Source: Salinibacillus xinjiangensis (GTDB lineage Bacteria; Bacillota; Bacilli; Bacillales; Alkalibacillaceae). Taken from it: a stretch of 64,000 nt of DNA. Each line of letters begins with the position of its first letter. The first letter of the stretch is position 1. The stretch is taken from contig NZ_WJNH01000002.1 in assembly GCF_009649735.1 (NCBI RefSeq), positions 372,001-436,000 on the forward strand, read 5' to 3'. Position numbers and translations under genes: made by a program. Positions 1-9,156 of the stretch are shown in pieces. The notes under the pieces are model-generated. The model saw only the letters and a program-made list of their open reading frames with translations. It made no database searches and had not been told where the DNA came from.

Positions 1-823
1 TCCCCGGTGGAATCTTGTAAATGCCTTCATTTGTCTTTTCCCCCTTTTCGGCTATAAGTGTGGTTAACGTTTCAAATTCATCTTTGGATAAACCATGCTT
101 AAACACACCTAGTGTTTCCACAATCTTGTGGTTATAAATAGCGACAGTAAAGTATTCATTTTCTGGGTCATATTCAGTAATAAAACCGGTCAGCTTACGC
201 CAGTTTTTAATTTTCAACCAGTGATCTACCCTTTTACCAGTTTCATATTTATTATTTTTCCTTTTCGCAACTACACCCTCACCATATTCAACCTTAAGTC
301 CATTCCATAGGGACTCGAACTGTTTAGTAGCTGTGATCAATCCAATTGGATGACGAGGAATAACCTTTTCTGGCCACTGTAATGCAGCGAATAATTCTTT
401 AAGTTTACTTTTTCGTTTATTTAAAGCAAGCGAACTTAAATCTTTTTCCTTATACTCCAATAAATCAAAGCAAAGAAAAGTAGCCGGATGTTCTTCCGCA
501 TGCTTTCTAATTTTTTCATTTTGTTTTAATCTCCCCCTCTGTTGTAACAAAGAAAAATTCGCTCTTATGGATGTATGTAAAATAGTTAATTCTCCATCTA
601 GGCGTATGGGTAAATATGGCCTTACAGCTTCTTCATGGTCTTTTAGAAAAGAAATAATTTCCGGAACATTTTGGGTTAAGTTCTTTCCATTCCTTGAGAA
701 CAATTGAATTTCCTCTTTATTCCATACCAATTGAGTGCGAAAACCATCATATTTCACTTCATAAACCCATGAATCATCCTTAGGTACATCGTTCGATAGC
801 TTGGGTAGCATCGGCTTCCACAT
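1..823 (-). CDS. ligD: ATP-dependent DNA ligase LigD, N-terminal part (cut by left edge)
   Basis: The reading frame is open from an ATG at 823 to the window edge, so only the first 274 residues are seen. The ligase signature K-Y-D-G-F-R is present, with adenylated Lys24, followed by F-S-R-N-G, typical of the nucleotidyltransferase domain of NHEJ ligases. In Bacillaceae LigD this ligase domain is N-terminal and a primase-polymerase domain follows; that part would lie beyond the edge. AGAGGGG stands upstream of the ATG. The gene diverges from ku across about 110 bp, the usual pairing: Ku binds broken ends and LigD processes and seals them, mainly in dormant or germinating spores. Confidence 0.93.
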   Translation of the reverse strand, partial: MWKPMLPKLSNDVPKDDSWVYEVKYDGFRTQLVWNKEEIQLFSRNGKNLTQNVPEIISFLKDHEEAVRPYLPIRLDGELTILHTSIRANFSLLQQRGRLKQNEKIRKHAEEHPATFLCFDLLEYKEKDLSSLALNKRKSKLKELFAALQWPEKVIPRHPIGLITATKQFESLWNGLKVEYGEGVVAKRKNNKYETGKRVDHWLKIKNWRKLTGFITEYDPENEYFTVAIYNHKIVETLGVFKHGLSKDEFETLTTLIAEKGEKTNEGIYKIPPG

Positions 824-935
824 ATAATCCCCTCTTCTTCCATGGAAAATATCTTTCATTCATTTATAGTGTTTGGAAAAATGAAGCAGACTATGAATAG
901 AAAGAAGGTACACCAACGAAAAGGAGTGAAGAATA

Positions 936-1796
936 TTGCATACAATGTGGAAGGGAACCATTAGCTTCGGTCTAGTTAACATCCCTGTAAAGCTACATGC
1001 AGCCACAGAAAATAAGGATATTAAACTAAGGAATCTTCATAAAGAATGCGAAACACCGGTTCAATATGAAAAAATATGTCCCGTATGTGAGAAAGAAATC
1101 GAAAATGATGATATCGTGAAGGCCTATGAATACGCCAAAAATAAGTTTGTCGTGTTAGACGACGAGGAACTTGAAAAAATAAAAAAAGAACAACAGGATA
1201 AAGCCGTTGAGATCGTGGACTTTGTGAAATTGGAAGAAATCGACCCAGTATATTTTGACCGCAGCTATTATCTTTCACCTAATGAGGGTGGCAGTAAGGC
1301 TTATGCTTTATTAAGAAAGTCATTAAAAGATACGGGAAAGATTGGGATAGCTAAAATTGTCATACGCTCCAAGGAACAGCTAGCCATTGTTCGTGTCTAT
1401 AACAACACAATAGTTATGGAAACTATTCACTATCCTGATGAGGTACGAGACACCCAACACGTTCCAAACGTGCCAGCAGAGGATAATCTTGAGGAAAAGG
1501 AATTGGACACAGCTAAAATGTTGATTGATCAGCTCACAACTGAATTTGATCCGGAAAAGTATACAGATGAGTATCGTACTGCCTTAATGGAATTAATTGA
1601 AGAAAAGAAAGAAAATGAAGAAGTAACGACTGCTACCGATAAGCCAAAGCCTGATAATGTAACTGATCTAATGGAAGCCCTACAAGCCTCTTTAGACCGT
1701 TCCAAAAAAGGAACCAAAACAACCAAAAGTGGCAAAAAGAAAACAACAGCTAAAAAGAAAACAGCTCCCAAAACCAAAAAAGCTGCTTCGCAATAG
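936..1796 (+). CDS. ku: Non-homologous end-joining protein Ku
   Basis: This 286-residue protein has the bacterial Ku core from the N-terminus (M-W-K-G-T-I-S-F-G-L-V-N) through about residue 215. A Lys-rich tail (about 250-286, many KK and TK pairs) is of the kind that binds DNA and recruits LigD. Ku forms a homodimeric ring on double-strand ends. A TTG at 936 is the likely start because AAGGAG (921-926) is 9 nt from it and 18 nt from the first ATG at 945. The stop codon sits in the loop of its own terminator. It is divergent from ligD and closely resembles B. subtilis YkoV, so function is fairly certain. Confidence 0.95.
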   Translation: MHTMWKGTISFGLVNIPVKLHAATENKDIKLRNLHKECETPVQYEKICPVCEKEIENDDIVKAYEYAKNKFVVLDDEELEKIKKEQQDKAVEIVDFVKLEEIDPVYFDRSYYLSPNEGGSKAYALLRKSLKDTGKIGIAKIVIRSKEQLAIVRVYNNTIVMETIHYPDEVRDTQHVPNVPAEDNLEEKELDTAKMLIDQLTTEFDPEKYTDEYRTALMELIEEKKENEEVTTATDKPKPDNVTDLMEALQASLDRSKKGTKTTKSGKKKTTAKKKTAPKTKKAASQ

Positions 1797-1813
1797 AAGC
1801 AGCTTTTTTGGTT
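1772..1813. terminator. Bidirectional terminator, 18-bp perfect stem
   Basis: Arms 1772-1789 and 1796-1813 are perfectly complementary over 18 bp around the loop GCAATA, with A and T runs at the ends. It overlaps the last codons and stop of ku and abuts the stop of the convergent small membrane gene at 1812, so it can end both transcripts. Confidence 0.9.
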
Positions 1814-1997
1814 ACGGATCACCGGAGGAGCCGTTATTAATCCACTGATAAAGAATGACCAAATAGATAAAAATAGGGATGACAATGACAGCAGCTAGCG
1901 CATCGCCTATGACACGAAAAAAATGAAGGAAAATCACGAAAATCAAACATAGATGTAGTAACGCATGAAATATGAACAATTTTTTCACATCCATCAC
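1812..1997 (-). CDS. Small membrane protein, unknown function
   Basis: This 61-residue product starts M-M-D-V-K-K and has two hydrophobic stretches, about residues 6-27 and 31-50, so it is probably a two-helix membrane peptide. AGGTAGGTG lies directly before the start codons, which supports translation. It converges on ku and shares its terminator. I recognise no family; the case for a real gene rests on the ribosome site, the membrane pattern and the shared terminator. Confidence 0.5.
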   Translation of the reverse strand: MMDVKKLFIFHALLHLCLIFVIFLHFFRVIGDALAAVIVIPIFIYLVILYQWINNGSSGDP

Positions 1998-2138
1998 CTA
2001 CCTATGATTACAGTATGGAATTACATATGGGCAGGTGAATGAAAAATGACCTTAGGTAAATTCTCTTATTTCCTCTACCAACAATTTTTCAGTATACTAA
2101 AGGTGGTACATCATTGGTCGAATGTGGAGGTAAGAAAA

Positions 2139-2834
2139 ATGAAACGAATATTTATGCTACTGATATTATTGATTTTGATTGGGTGCTCAGAGGAAAAAGC
2201 AACTGAGGTTGTCGATGTCCCTGTCATCGGAGAGGAAGAAGAGGAAGAGCAAGTAGAGCTTCCGCAGACCATTTCCATACCTATTGTTAGTACAAACGAT
2301 TCCTTAACCATTTCGTTAAGTAACATTCCCTTGTTAGCTTATTATTTGGGAAATGCTGATTCAAATGTTGAGGAACTCACCAAAAATTTTAAAGCTACAC
2401 ATCTCATTGACTTAGAAAATAGCTCACTATATGTGATGGGCTATGCTTGTCAAAATAATGATTGCTCGTACCTCTTTATTCAAAAAGGAGAGGAAGAAAG
2501 AATCATACCCGTTGCTGACATTGCTAGCTTTGTATCTTTTCAAATGTCACCGGACCAAGAAAAAATCCTACTTCATTTCGCACGAACAAAAACTGATGAA
2601 ACGAAAAAAAATCATATTAGTGTGATTGATTTAGAAAATATGGAGATTTTACCTTTAAAAAACGAGGAGTTGACAGTAGATATCCTAAATTATCATTACG
2701 TCATTGAAAGTATGGAATGGGTTGATGAGGATAAAGTTCAGGTACAGCTAGCTACCAATCCAAAAGAAACAGAAATACAACTTGAAGAAAGTGAAAACCA
2801 ATCACAACAAAACACCTTCGTTTTTGAGCTTTAA
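2139..2834 (+). CDS. Hypothetical lipoprotein
   Basis: The first 16 residues form a lipoprotein signal: positive start M-K-R, hydrophobic core, then L-I-G-C with Cys16 as the lipidated residue. An acidic Glu-rich linker follows (about residues 18-38), then a soluble domain of about 190 residues with several W/Y-x-D segments, possibly a beta-propeller-like fold. The ATG at 2139 is chosen because GGAGG lies 9 nt upstream and the signal peptide begins exactly there; the frame is open further upstream from 2046. I do not recognise the family. It would sit on the outer face of the membrane. Confidence 0.75.
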   Translation: MKRIFMLLILLILIGCSEEKATEVVDVPVIGEEEEEEQVELPQTISIPIVSTNDSLTISLSNIPLLAYYLGNADSNVEELTKNFKATHLIDLENSSLYVMGYACQNNDCSYLFIQKGEEERIIPVADIASFVSFQMSPDQEKILLHFARTKTDETKKNHISVIDLENMEILPLKNEELTVDILNYHYVIESMEWVDEDKVQVQLATNPKETEIQLEESENQSQQNTFVFEL

Positions 2835-2870
2835 TTTTCCAGTAACCGACATGATTAGGAGGTATAAACC

Positions 2871-3620
2871 ATGGAACATATGCTAGACGTCTTATTTAAT
2901 CACCGTTCTATTCGTAAATACAAAGAAAAACCTTTGACCGAGGAACAGATTCACACCATAGTGGAAGCCGCTCAGCATGCCTCCACCTCTAGCTATTATC
3001 AAGCTTATAGTATCATTGGCGTAACTGACCAACAACTGAAAAAAGAATTGGCTGGCATATCCGGACAATCCTATGTAGAACATAATAGCCATCTCTTTGT
3101 CTTTTGTGCTGATTTAAGGCGATTATTTTTAAAGGCAAATGAAAAGACAAGAGAAAAAATGATGGAAAACCTCCAAAATACAGAGCACTTTATCGTTGCG
3201 ACCGTTGATGCTGCATTGGCTGCACAAAATGCCGCTATAGCAGCTGAAAGTATGGAGCTTGGTATTTGTTATATCGGTAGCCTACGTAACAATATAGCAA
3301 AAGTAGATGAATTACTTGAACTTCCTGAATTTGTTATCCCGCTGTTTGGAATGACGGTAGGGTACCCAGATCACAATCCAGAACAAAAACCAAGACTACC
3401 TATGAAGGCCATCTATTTTGAAAATAAATATGAGGATAATGATGCTATTTTAGAGGCAGAATTAAACGAGTTTAACAAACGTTTAGAGGCTTACTATCAA
3501 AGCCGAAGTGAAAACAACCGCTCCGATACATTTACCGACCAAGTCCAGCGTAAATTGTCCAACCCCATTCGCATGGATGTAACGAATTTTGTGAAAAAAA
3601 AGGGTTACAATCAAAAGTAG
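2871..3620 (+). CDS. NADPH-dependent FMN oxidoreductase (NfsA/NfrA family)
   Basis: This 249-residue protein has the nitroreductase pattern: N-terminal H-R-S-I-R-K-Y, then A-S-T-S-S-Y-x-Q-A-Y-S, then A-A-E-S-M-x-L-G-I-C-Y-I-G, which lines the FMN site, and a C-terminal K-K-G-Y. It resembles B. subtilis NfrA1 along its whole length. Such enzymes reduce flavins, nitro compounds or chromate with NADPH in the cytoplasm. AGGAGG precedes the ATG at good spacing. The gene stands alone and ends in a terminator at 3623-3663. The natural substrate cannot be told from sequence. Confidence 0.88.
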   Translation: MEHMLDVLFNHRSIRKYKEKPLTEEQIHTIVEAAQHASTSSYYQAYSIIGVTDQQLKKELAGISGQSYVEHNSHLFVFCADLRRLFLKANEKTREKMMENLQNTEHFIVATVDAALAAQNAAIAAESMELGICYIGSLRNNIAKVDELLELPEFVIPLFGMTVGYPDHNPEQKPRLPMKAIYFENKYEDNDAILEAELNEFNKRLEAYYQSRSENNRSDTFTDQVQRKLSNPIRMDVTNFVKKKGYNQK

Positions 3621-3622
3621 AT

Positions 3623-3663
3623 AAAAAATACCTATTCCTTTTCTTCTAGGAGTAGGTATTTTT
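3623..3663 (+). terminator. Rho-independent terminator after the nitroreductase gene
   Basis: Arms 3624-3634 and 3653-3663 (AAAAATACCTA / TAGGTATTTTT) pair over 11 bp and end in a T run. Confidence 0.8.
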
Positions 3664-3879
3664 AAACGCTCTTTTATAACAGAATGGCGTTTTTGTCTAA
3701 AAAGATATAAAATGCGACGTAGTTAAATTTCGATTCGTTCTGTACTGAATAATATGAGTGCATGCATACCGTTTCGGCAGAATACTCCGCTATTGGAATG
3801 TTCTGATGAATGCATGGTTAAAAAGCTTTTGATAACCAATAGTTCAGCTCTAAATAAACGAATGAGGAACTGCTTTTAG

Positions 3880-4150
3880 CAGAGGAAATACACGGAGACT
3901 CCTGGTCGGTTAAAAACGGCCACGTCCAGTGGCAGAGCACCGACACTTGAACGTCCTGTTCTTCGTGGGAGCAAAGAGACAGGTGAGACCCCGCAGCGTT
4001 AGCGAGGAGGCTCACCGCTCGCCCGCGGCAAAGAAGACACTACGAAAACGACCATAGGGAGTTTGAGTAGATGTCGCACTTGTGCCCCTGGGTGATAGCG
4101 AAGTGTATTTCCGGAGCGATGGTCTTTACACTCATCTTAAAGAGCTAGAA
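3880..4150. repeat. Bacillaceae-type interspersed stem-loop repeat, enlarged copy
   Basis: This fills the gap between 3664 and 4228, which has no gene. GGAAATACAC at 3884-3893 and GTGTATTTCC at 4103-4112 are inverted ends. Inside lie GGAGACTCCTG, then GGGAGCAAAGAGACAGGTGA, and a hairpin GGTGAG ... CTCACC around GACCCCGCAG and GAGGAGG, followed by CGCCCGCGG. I recognise these GC-rich words from repeats scattered in many Bacillaceae genomes; their role is unknown. This copy carries about 60 extra bases in each half, as if other sequence had inserted. The GC content is well above that of its surroundings. Confidence 0.6.
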
Positions 4151-4228
4151 CACGCCTGAGTTATGTCGCAGTGTCTATCTACTCCAAAGTATAAATAGCC
4201 CCAACATAACGAAAACTGCCTTTGAAAA

Positions 4229-4801
4229 TCACAAATATTGCTCTTTTAACTCCGTAATTTCCTCTTGGTGCATTTCCCTAAACTCGTTTACAATCGATTG
4301 AACCTCTTGATCTAATTCTCGATAATTCCTGGGCGCCTCAAGCTTCTTTTCCATTTCTTGATATAGCTTGTCTATTAATACCCTCTCTTCCATCTGTCCC
4401 CGTATATAGTTTTGAAAATATTCTTCAATGGTTAAGCCCTTTTCCTTTAAAAAGCTTGTTAACCCTAATTCATCCGAGCTAAATTCTTTCATCCTTTCAA
4501 TGGTACTGTTGATTTTTTTATTGACCATTTCTTCAGATACCTCGATTCCCCTATCTTTAGCTTCGGCAACTAATGCCTTCTGTTGAATTAAACTATCAAT
4601 TATATTTTCCTTTACATCTTGGTTTACTTCCGCTTCATCAAGTTGTTCCATTTGATGTGTAGTAATGGCAATTGCTCTATCAATTTCTTCTTTTTCAATT
4701 AGGTCCGGGGGAACAAATACATAACCCTTCGTACTCCATTGAAACCCGATGAAAAAGATGATGACTATTACAATTAATACGAGTAACTTAGTTTTCTGCA
4801 T
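4229..4801 (-). CDS. SurA N-terminal-like domain protein, membrane anchored
   Basis: This 190-residue protein begins with a signal anchor (about residues 4-22) and continues as charged helices. The pattern K-E-N-I-I-D-S-L-I-Q-Q-K-A-L-V-A-E-A-K near residues 65-83 is typical of the N-terminal domain of SurA/PrsA-type chaperones. No parvulin peptidyl-prolyl isomerase domain follows, so this is the chaperone module alone, facing outside the membrane. AAGGGG is 10 nt before the ATG. It stands upstream of the antiporter gene on the same strand with a gap of about 90 bp. The client protein is unknown. Confidence 0.72.
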   Translation of the reverse strand: MQKTKLLVLIVIVIIFFIGFQWSTKGYVFVPPDLIEKEEIDRAIAITTHQMEQLDEAEVNQDVKENIIDSLIQQKALVAEAKDRGIEVSEEMVNKKINSTIERMKEFSSDELGLTSFLKEKGLTIEEYFQNYIRGQMEERVLIDKLYQEMEKKLEAPRNYRELDQEVQSIVNEFREMHQEEITELKEQYL

Positions 4802-4907
4802 CTATGAAATCCCCTTACGTAAAGTGTAACTCTATAATTACTCTACTATGAATTGACACTTTTAAAAAGGAGAATTTTGAAAATATAGAAATAAAAGGCT
4901 TACTAAA

Positions 4908-6131
4908 TCATTTATTACCCGCCATACCTAGCATCTTAATAATTGGTTTTAGCGAAATGCCTTGAACGATAAGTGAAAACAAAACAACAGAAAAGGTTAG
5001 TAACAGAATGGTTTCTCTTCCATTAAAGTCAGGAGAGATACTTAAGGCCAAGGCTATCGACAGACTCCCCCTTAACCCTCCCCAATTCATTAAAATCCTT
5101 TCCTTTCGACTGATGGTTTTGATCCAACCGGTACTGATGAATAGCGCAAGTATTCTTCCTACCAAAACAAGTAAAATTGCTCCAATGATAAGCCACCATT
5201 TTCCAGTAAAATCGATGTTACGTATTTCTAGTCCAACCATTAAAAAAATGAGTGAGTTGGCAATTAAAGTAACTACATCCCAGAATGTATTGATATTTGT
5301 TTTCGTTTGGTCGGACATACCAATCTTTGCTCCGTAATCTCCAAATACAAAACCACCAATAACGACAGCGATTACCCCAGAGAAATGAAATTCTTCTGCA
5401 ATAAAATAACTCCCGAAAAATAATAATGCCGAAAAAGCAATTTCAAGCGGGTAATCATCGTAGAGACGAATAATCTGCGAGAAAAAATATCCGAGGATTA
5501 ACCCAACTATGGCTCCCCCTAAGCTAAACTTTACAAACATCCATATCCCCTGGCCCAATCCTTCCCAACCGAGCTCTATATAAGTAAGAAGATAAAGGGT
5601 AGCAATTTTAAACAATACTACCGCAATCCCATCATTAAATAAGGATTCCCCTTCCATAATGGTAGACATTTTTTTCTTAACTCCAAGGGATTTAAAAATG
5701 GAGATAACACTAATGGGGTCTGTAGCGCTCATAAGTGCCGCAAATGAAAAGGCTGCTGCTAACGGAAGGTTTAATAAATAGTGAGCACCTAAACCAATGA
5801 TCAGAAAGGAAAGAAAGGTTCCACCAAAGGCTAAAGATAATACAACTTGTTTTTCTTTCCATAAATCTCCGAATGGCATTTTTAATGTAGCATCTCCAAG
5901 TAATATCGGCAGAAAAAGAGAGATAATAATCGCCTGAAATACTTCTGATTGTGTTATAAATTGTTCTGCACCTTCAAGTAGAGGAAGTTCATCAATACTC
6001 CCTAAAACCAATCCGACTAAAACCAATGCAATGGAAGCTGGCTCTTCTAGTTTTTTTGCTATGGCAATAACCGTAATTGCAATCACCAAAAGCACTAATA
6101 GCTGTATAAATACGTGATGAAATTCTTCCAC
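4908..6131 (-). CDS. Na+/H+ antiporter, CPA1 (NhaP-like) family
   Basis: This is an integral membrane protein of about 407 residues with 11-13 hydrophobic segments. The CPA1 motifs are visible: S-A-T-D-P-I-S-V near residue 137, then E-S-L-F-N-D-G-I-A-V-V, whose acidic pair binds the exchanged cations. It would export Na+ (or K+) in exchange for protons. A GTG at 6140 directly abuts GGAG, whereas the GTG at 6131 has GGAG at 8-nt spacing, so 6131 is the better start. It lacks the long C-terminal cytosolic domain of larger NhaP/NhaK proteins. Together with the BCCT carrier upstream it fits a salt-adapted cell. Confidence 0.87.
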   Translation of the reverse strand: MEEFHHVFIQLLVLLVIAITVIAIAKKLEEPASIALVLVGLVLGSIDELPLLEGAEQFITQSEVFQAIIISLFLPILLGDATLKMPFGDLWKEKQVVLSLAFGGTFLSFLIIGLGAHYLLNLPLAAAFSFAALMSATDPISVISIFKSLGVKKKMSTIMEGESLFNDGIAVVLFKIATLYLLTYIELGWEGLGQGIWMFVKFSLGGAIVGLILGYFFSQIIRLYDDYPLEIAFSALLFFGSYFIAEEFHFSGVIAVVIGGFVFGDYGAKIGMSDQTKTNINTFWDVVTLIANSLIFLMVGLEIRNIDFTGKWWLIIGAILLVLVGRILALFISTGWIKTISRKERILMNWGGLRGSLSIALALSISPDFNGRETILLLTFSVVLFSLIVQGISLKPIIKMLGMAGNK

Positions 6132-6217
6132 AAATGTCACTCCACTTCATTGCTGTTACTAATTTTAAGGGAAAATTCCCCTGATAACACAGGGGAATTG
6201 AACCCAAATACCTGCAG

Positions 6218-7825
6218 CTACTTGTTCTCATTTTTCCTTTTTCGTCTAAGTCTTTCTCGTATTCTTTTCGGGTCAAGATTTATGGTCTTTGGTTTATAGT
6301 TTTCCGATGCTCGTATATCCCCATTCGACGCTCTCATAAAAGACCAACCGAGCATAGTCAAAATAATTAAGAGCGGGAAACCACCAACAATACTTGCTGT
6401 TTGTAATGTAGATAATCCCCCAATATACATTAATATAAGTGGAAGAAAGGATAGGCCAAATGCCCAAAACATCCGGTTCCAACGAATGGGTTCATCGTCA
6501 ACCTCTTTTTGCACGACAGATGCTAAAATATAAGAACTTGAATCAAAGGTTGTCGCTAAGAATATAATCGCCAGTACAGTAAAGACAAATAGCATTAGCC
6601 CTGACCAAGGCAATTGCTCTACAATACTAATAATCGCTCTTGGCGCCCCTTGTTCATTCAATACATTGATGACGTCAAACTCACCTGTTAACTGTAAGTG
6701 GAGACCATAATTCCCCATAATACCAAAGAACAAAATACAGCCTAATGTTCCATAAATCATCGTACCGAGAACCATTTGTCGAATGGTCCGACCACGTGAG
6801 ATTTTAGCCACAAACAATCCCACAAACGGAGCATAAACGAGCCACCAAGCCCAGTAAAACACAGTCCATGTTTCAGGAAATCCTGTTTGCTCAAACGGGC
6901 CGATATTTTGAAATGGTTCAGTCCATGTACTCATATGAAAGAAGTTGTCCAAAAGAAGACCAATACTATTGGTAGTGGTTTCTAAAATAAAAAGAGTTGG
7001 ACCAAATATTAATACAAATGCGAGCAGGAAAATGGCTAGCCACAAGTTTAAATCACTTAAATATTTAATCCCTTTGCGTAGGCCTGTGTAGGAGCTTATC
7101 GCAAAAATAACAGTACACAATAACAAAATAACCGTCTTTAACACCATATTAACCGGTAAGCCAGTTAAAGAGTGGATTCCTTGAGCAATCATCGGAGTAC
7201 CTAATGCTAAGGTTGTTCCAGCCCCACCCAGTAAACCAAACATAAACAAGACATCAATTAATTTACCAAATATGCCGTCCGCTGCACGACCAATTAGCGG
7301 TCGACAAGCTTCACTCACCTTCAAGACTGGTTTTTTCCGCACATAATAAAAGTAGGCCATAGGCAATGCTGGTAACGTATATATAGCCCAGGCTATAGGA
7401 CCCCAGTGAAAAATCCCGTAGGTTGCTGCCCACTGAATAGCTTCCTGTGTCCCAGCTTCAATACCAAACGGGGGACCTTGATAATAAAAGGCCCATTCAA
7501 TAGTTCCCCAATATAAAATACTCGAGCCGATCCCTGCACAAAAAAGCATTGCAGCCCAAGAAAAGTTACCAAACTCAGGTTTTTCATCTTTGTCACCAAG
7601 TTTTACCCAACCATTCTTACTAAAGGCAACAACAAGTAAAAAGAAAAATACCCCAAGTCCAACTAATAAATAAATAACACCAAAATTTGTTGTAATATAA
7701 TCATTAGCCGCTAAAACAAATTCTTCCCCTTTTTCCGGAAAAATCATGAGCGGTACAGTGACTAATAAGAGTAAAAGTAGAGCCCCAATAAACGTAGGCC
7801 AATCAATCAAGCGGTTTTTATTCAC
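6218..7825 (-). CDS. BCCT-family glycine betaine/choline transporter
   Basis: This 535-residue protein has about 12 membrane helices and the BCCT hallmark around Y-W-A-W-W-L-V-Y-A-P-F-V-G-L-F (about residue 330), plus G-T-I-E-W-A-F-Y near residue 100. Members take up betaine, choline or carnitine with Na+ or H+ as compatible solutes. The GTG at 7825 is preferred: AAAAGGAGGAGTG ends a few bases before it, and the N-terminus then matches other BCCT proteins; the frame is open up to 7924. The charged C-terminal tail (R-R-K-R-K) resembles the osmosensing tail of BetP-like carriers. Substrate is unproven. Confidence 0.92.
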   Translation of the reverse strand: MNKNRLIDWPTFIGALLLLLLVTVPLMIFPEKGEEFVLAANDYITTNFGVIYLLVGLGVFFFLLVVAFSKNGWVKLGDKDEKPEFGNFSWAAMLFCAGIGSSILYWGTIEWAFYYQGPPFGIEAGTQEAIQWAATYGIFHWGPIAWAIYTLPALPMAYFYYVRKKPVLKVSEACRPLIGRAADGIFGKLIDVLFMFGLLGGAGTTLALGTPMIAQGIHSLTGLPVNMVLKTVILLLCTVIFAISSYTGLRKGIKYLSDLNLWLAIFLLAFVLIFGPTLFILETTTNSIGLLLDNFFHMSTWTEPFQNIGPFEQTGFPETWTVFYWAWWLVYAPFVGLFVAKISRGRTIRQMVLGTMIYGTLGCILFFGIMGNYGLHLQLTGEFDVINVLNEQGAPRAIISIVEQLPWSGLMLFVFTVLAIIFLATTFDSSSYILASVVQKEVDDEPIRWNRMFWAFGLSFLPLILMYIGGLSTLQTASIVGGFPLLIILTMLGWSFMRASNGDIRASENYKPKTINLDPKRIRERLRRKRKNENK

Positions 7826-7976
7826 AGTATCACTCCTCCTTTTAAAACGTTCATACATTCCATTTTTATGTTTTTTAGTATGTCCGATAATGGCTATAAC
7901 ATGTCTAGGCAATGACATTTTCAACAGAAGAGAATATTAGCTAACGCCAATCCAAAAGAGAAAGCCTTTACTGAAT

Positions 7977-9023
7977 TTAATCAGTAAAGGCTTTAAAAGA
8001 GTCATATGGAATTCCTTCTAATACTCGACCTTTTCTTCCGGAAGTCGTTTCCGCTTTGGTTAATGAATTTAAAATGGCTTCCTCTGTTGCTTCTGCTACT
8101 CCTTGAAACAGTTCATTCATAATTTTGGAATCATCTCTGATATGGACTTGTTTTGCTTGATATTCCCCTTTAACGTTATGAGGAATTGTGTAACCATTTG
8201 TAAAGGCAATGACAATATCTCCACTCCCATGGTGTACACGGCTTCCCGTTCGCGCTAAGCCAACTGGTGCGCGCTTGGCAATTCGCTTTAGCTGACGATC
8301 CGTTACGGGAGCATCGGTTGCCACAACCATCATAATCGAACCATCCGGAACCTCTTCATCATTCATTTTTGTGGGTTGGTAATGACCCCATTCGAACTCT
8401 TCACGTCTACCGAAATTACTAACTACGAGTACTCCAATGGTATAGTTGTCTCTTACAAGACGAGAAGCAGTTCCCACACCTCCTTTATACTGATAGCACA
8501 TCATTCCCGTTCCTGCACCAACTGCTCCCTCTTCAACTTCACTACTTGCATTGGTAATTGCCTTTCGCGCGTGTTCCTCACGAATCGGAACTTTTTTAAC
8601 ACTATTTAAATACATATCATTGCATTCACCGACCACGACATTTAAGGAGCCTGTTTGGTCTCCAATATCAGAATTATTTTCTAATATGTAATTATGTGTT
8701 CCTTGTAGTACAGTACCAACATTAAATGTGTTTGTAAGCATGATCGGGGATTCAATTACTCCTAACTCCTCCACCTGTATAAGACCTGTAGTTTTACCAA
8801 ATCCATTGAGAACAAATGATGCAGCTGGTACCTTATCCTGAAATACATTGCCAGTGTGAGGTAGAATCGCAGTTACGCCCGTCCTAATACACTCCTCATT
8901 TGGCAAATCTTCCTTTAACGTGACATTGCCTACTTGAACTCCTGGTACGTCTGTAATCATATTGCGCTTGCCAGTTGGGAATGATCCAACTGTAATGCCT
9001 AGTTCACGAATCCTATTTCTCAT
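7977..9023 (-). CDS. P1 family peptidase (DmpA-like aminopeptidase)
   Basis: This 348-residue protein belongs to the DmpA/BapA N-terminal nucleophile hydrolases. The expected autocleavage site is D-G-S-I-M-M-V-V-A-T-D-A-P, with Gly228-Ser229; Ser229 becomes the N-terminal nucleophile of the smaller chain. The Gly-rich stretch G-A-V-G-A-G-T-G-M near residues 167-174 and N-terminal I-T-D-V-P-G-V-x-V-G-N also fit. Such enzymes remove N-terminal or beta-amino residues from peptides. It is a single gene downstream of the SCO1 remnant on the same strand. The true substrate is unknown. Confidence 0.87.
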   Translation of the reverse strand: MRNRIRELGITVGSFPTGKRNMITDVPGVQVGNVTLKEDLPNEECIRTGVTAILPHTGNVFQDKVPAASFVLNGFGKTTGLIQVEELGVIESPIMLTNTFNVGTVLQGTHNYILENNSDIGDQTGSLNVVVGECNDMYLNSVKKVPIREEHARKAITNASSEVEEGAVGAGTGMMCYQYKGGVGTASRLVRDNYTIGVLVVSNFGRREEFEWGHYQPTKMNDEEVPDGSIMMVVATDAPVTDRQLKRIAKRAPVGLARTGSRVHHGSGDIVIAFTNGYTIPHNVKGEYQAKQVHIRDDSKIMNELFQGVAEATEEAILNSLTKAETTSGRKGRVLEGIPYDSFKAFTD

Positions 9024-9156
9024 TCTACTTCCTCCGTATTTTCGTTTTCACCTATTGTACCAAACTATTGCTTTTGATAATCCAAGAACCCTGAATCTAA
9101 ACTAGGCTATTACTTTTTCATCCTAGAGTAGAACAGAGCAATTCATGATTTGGTGA

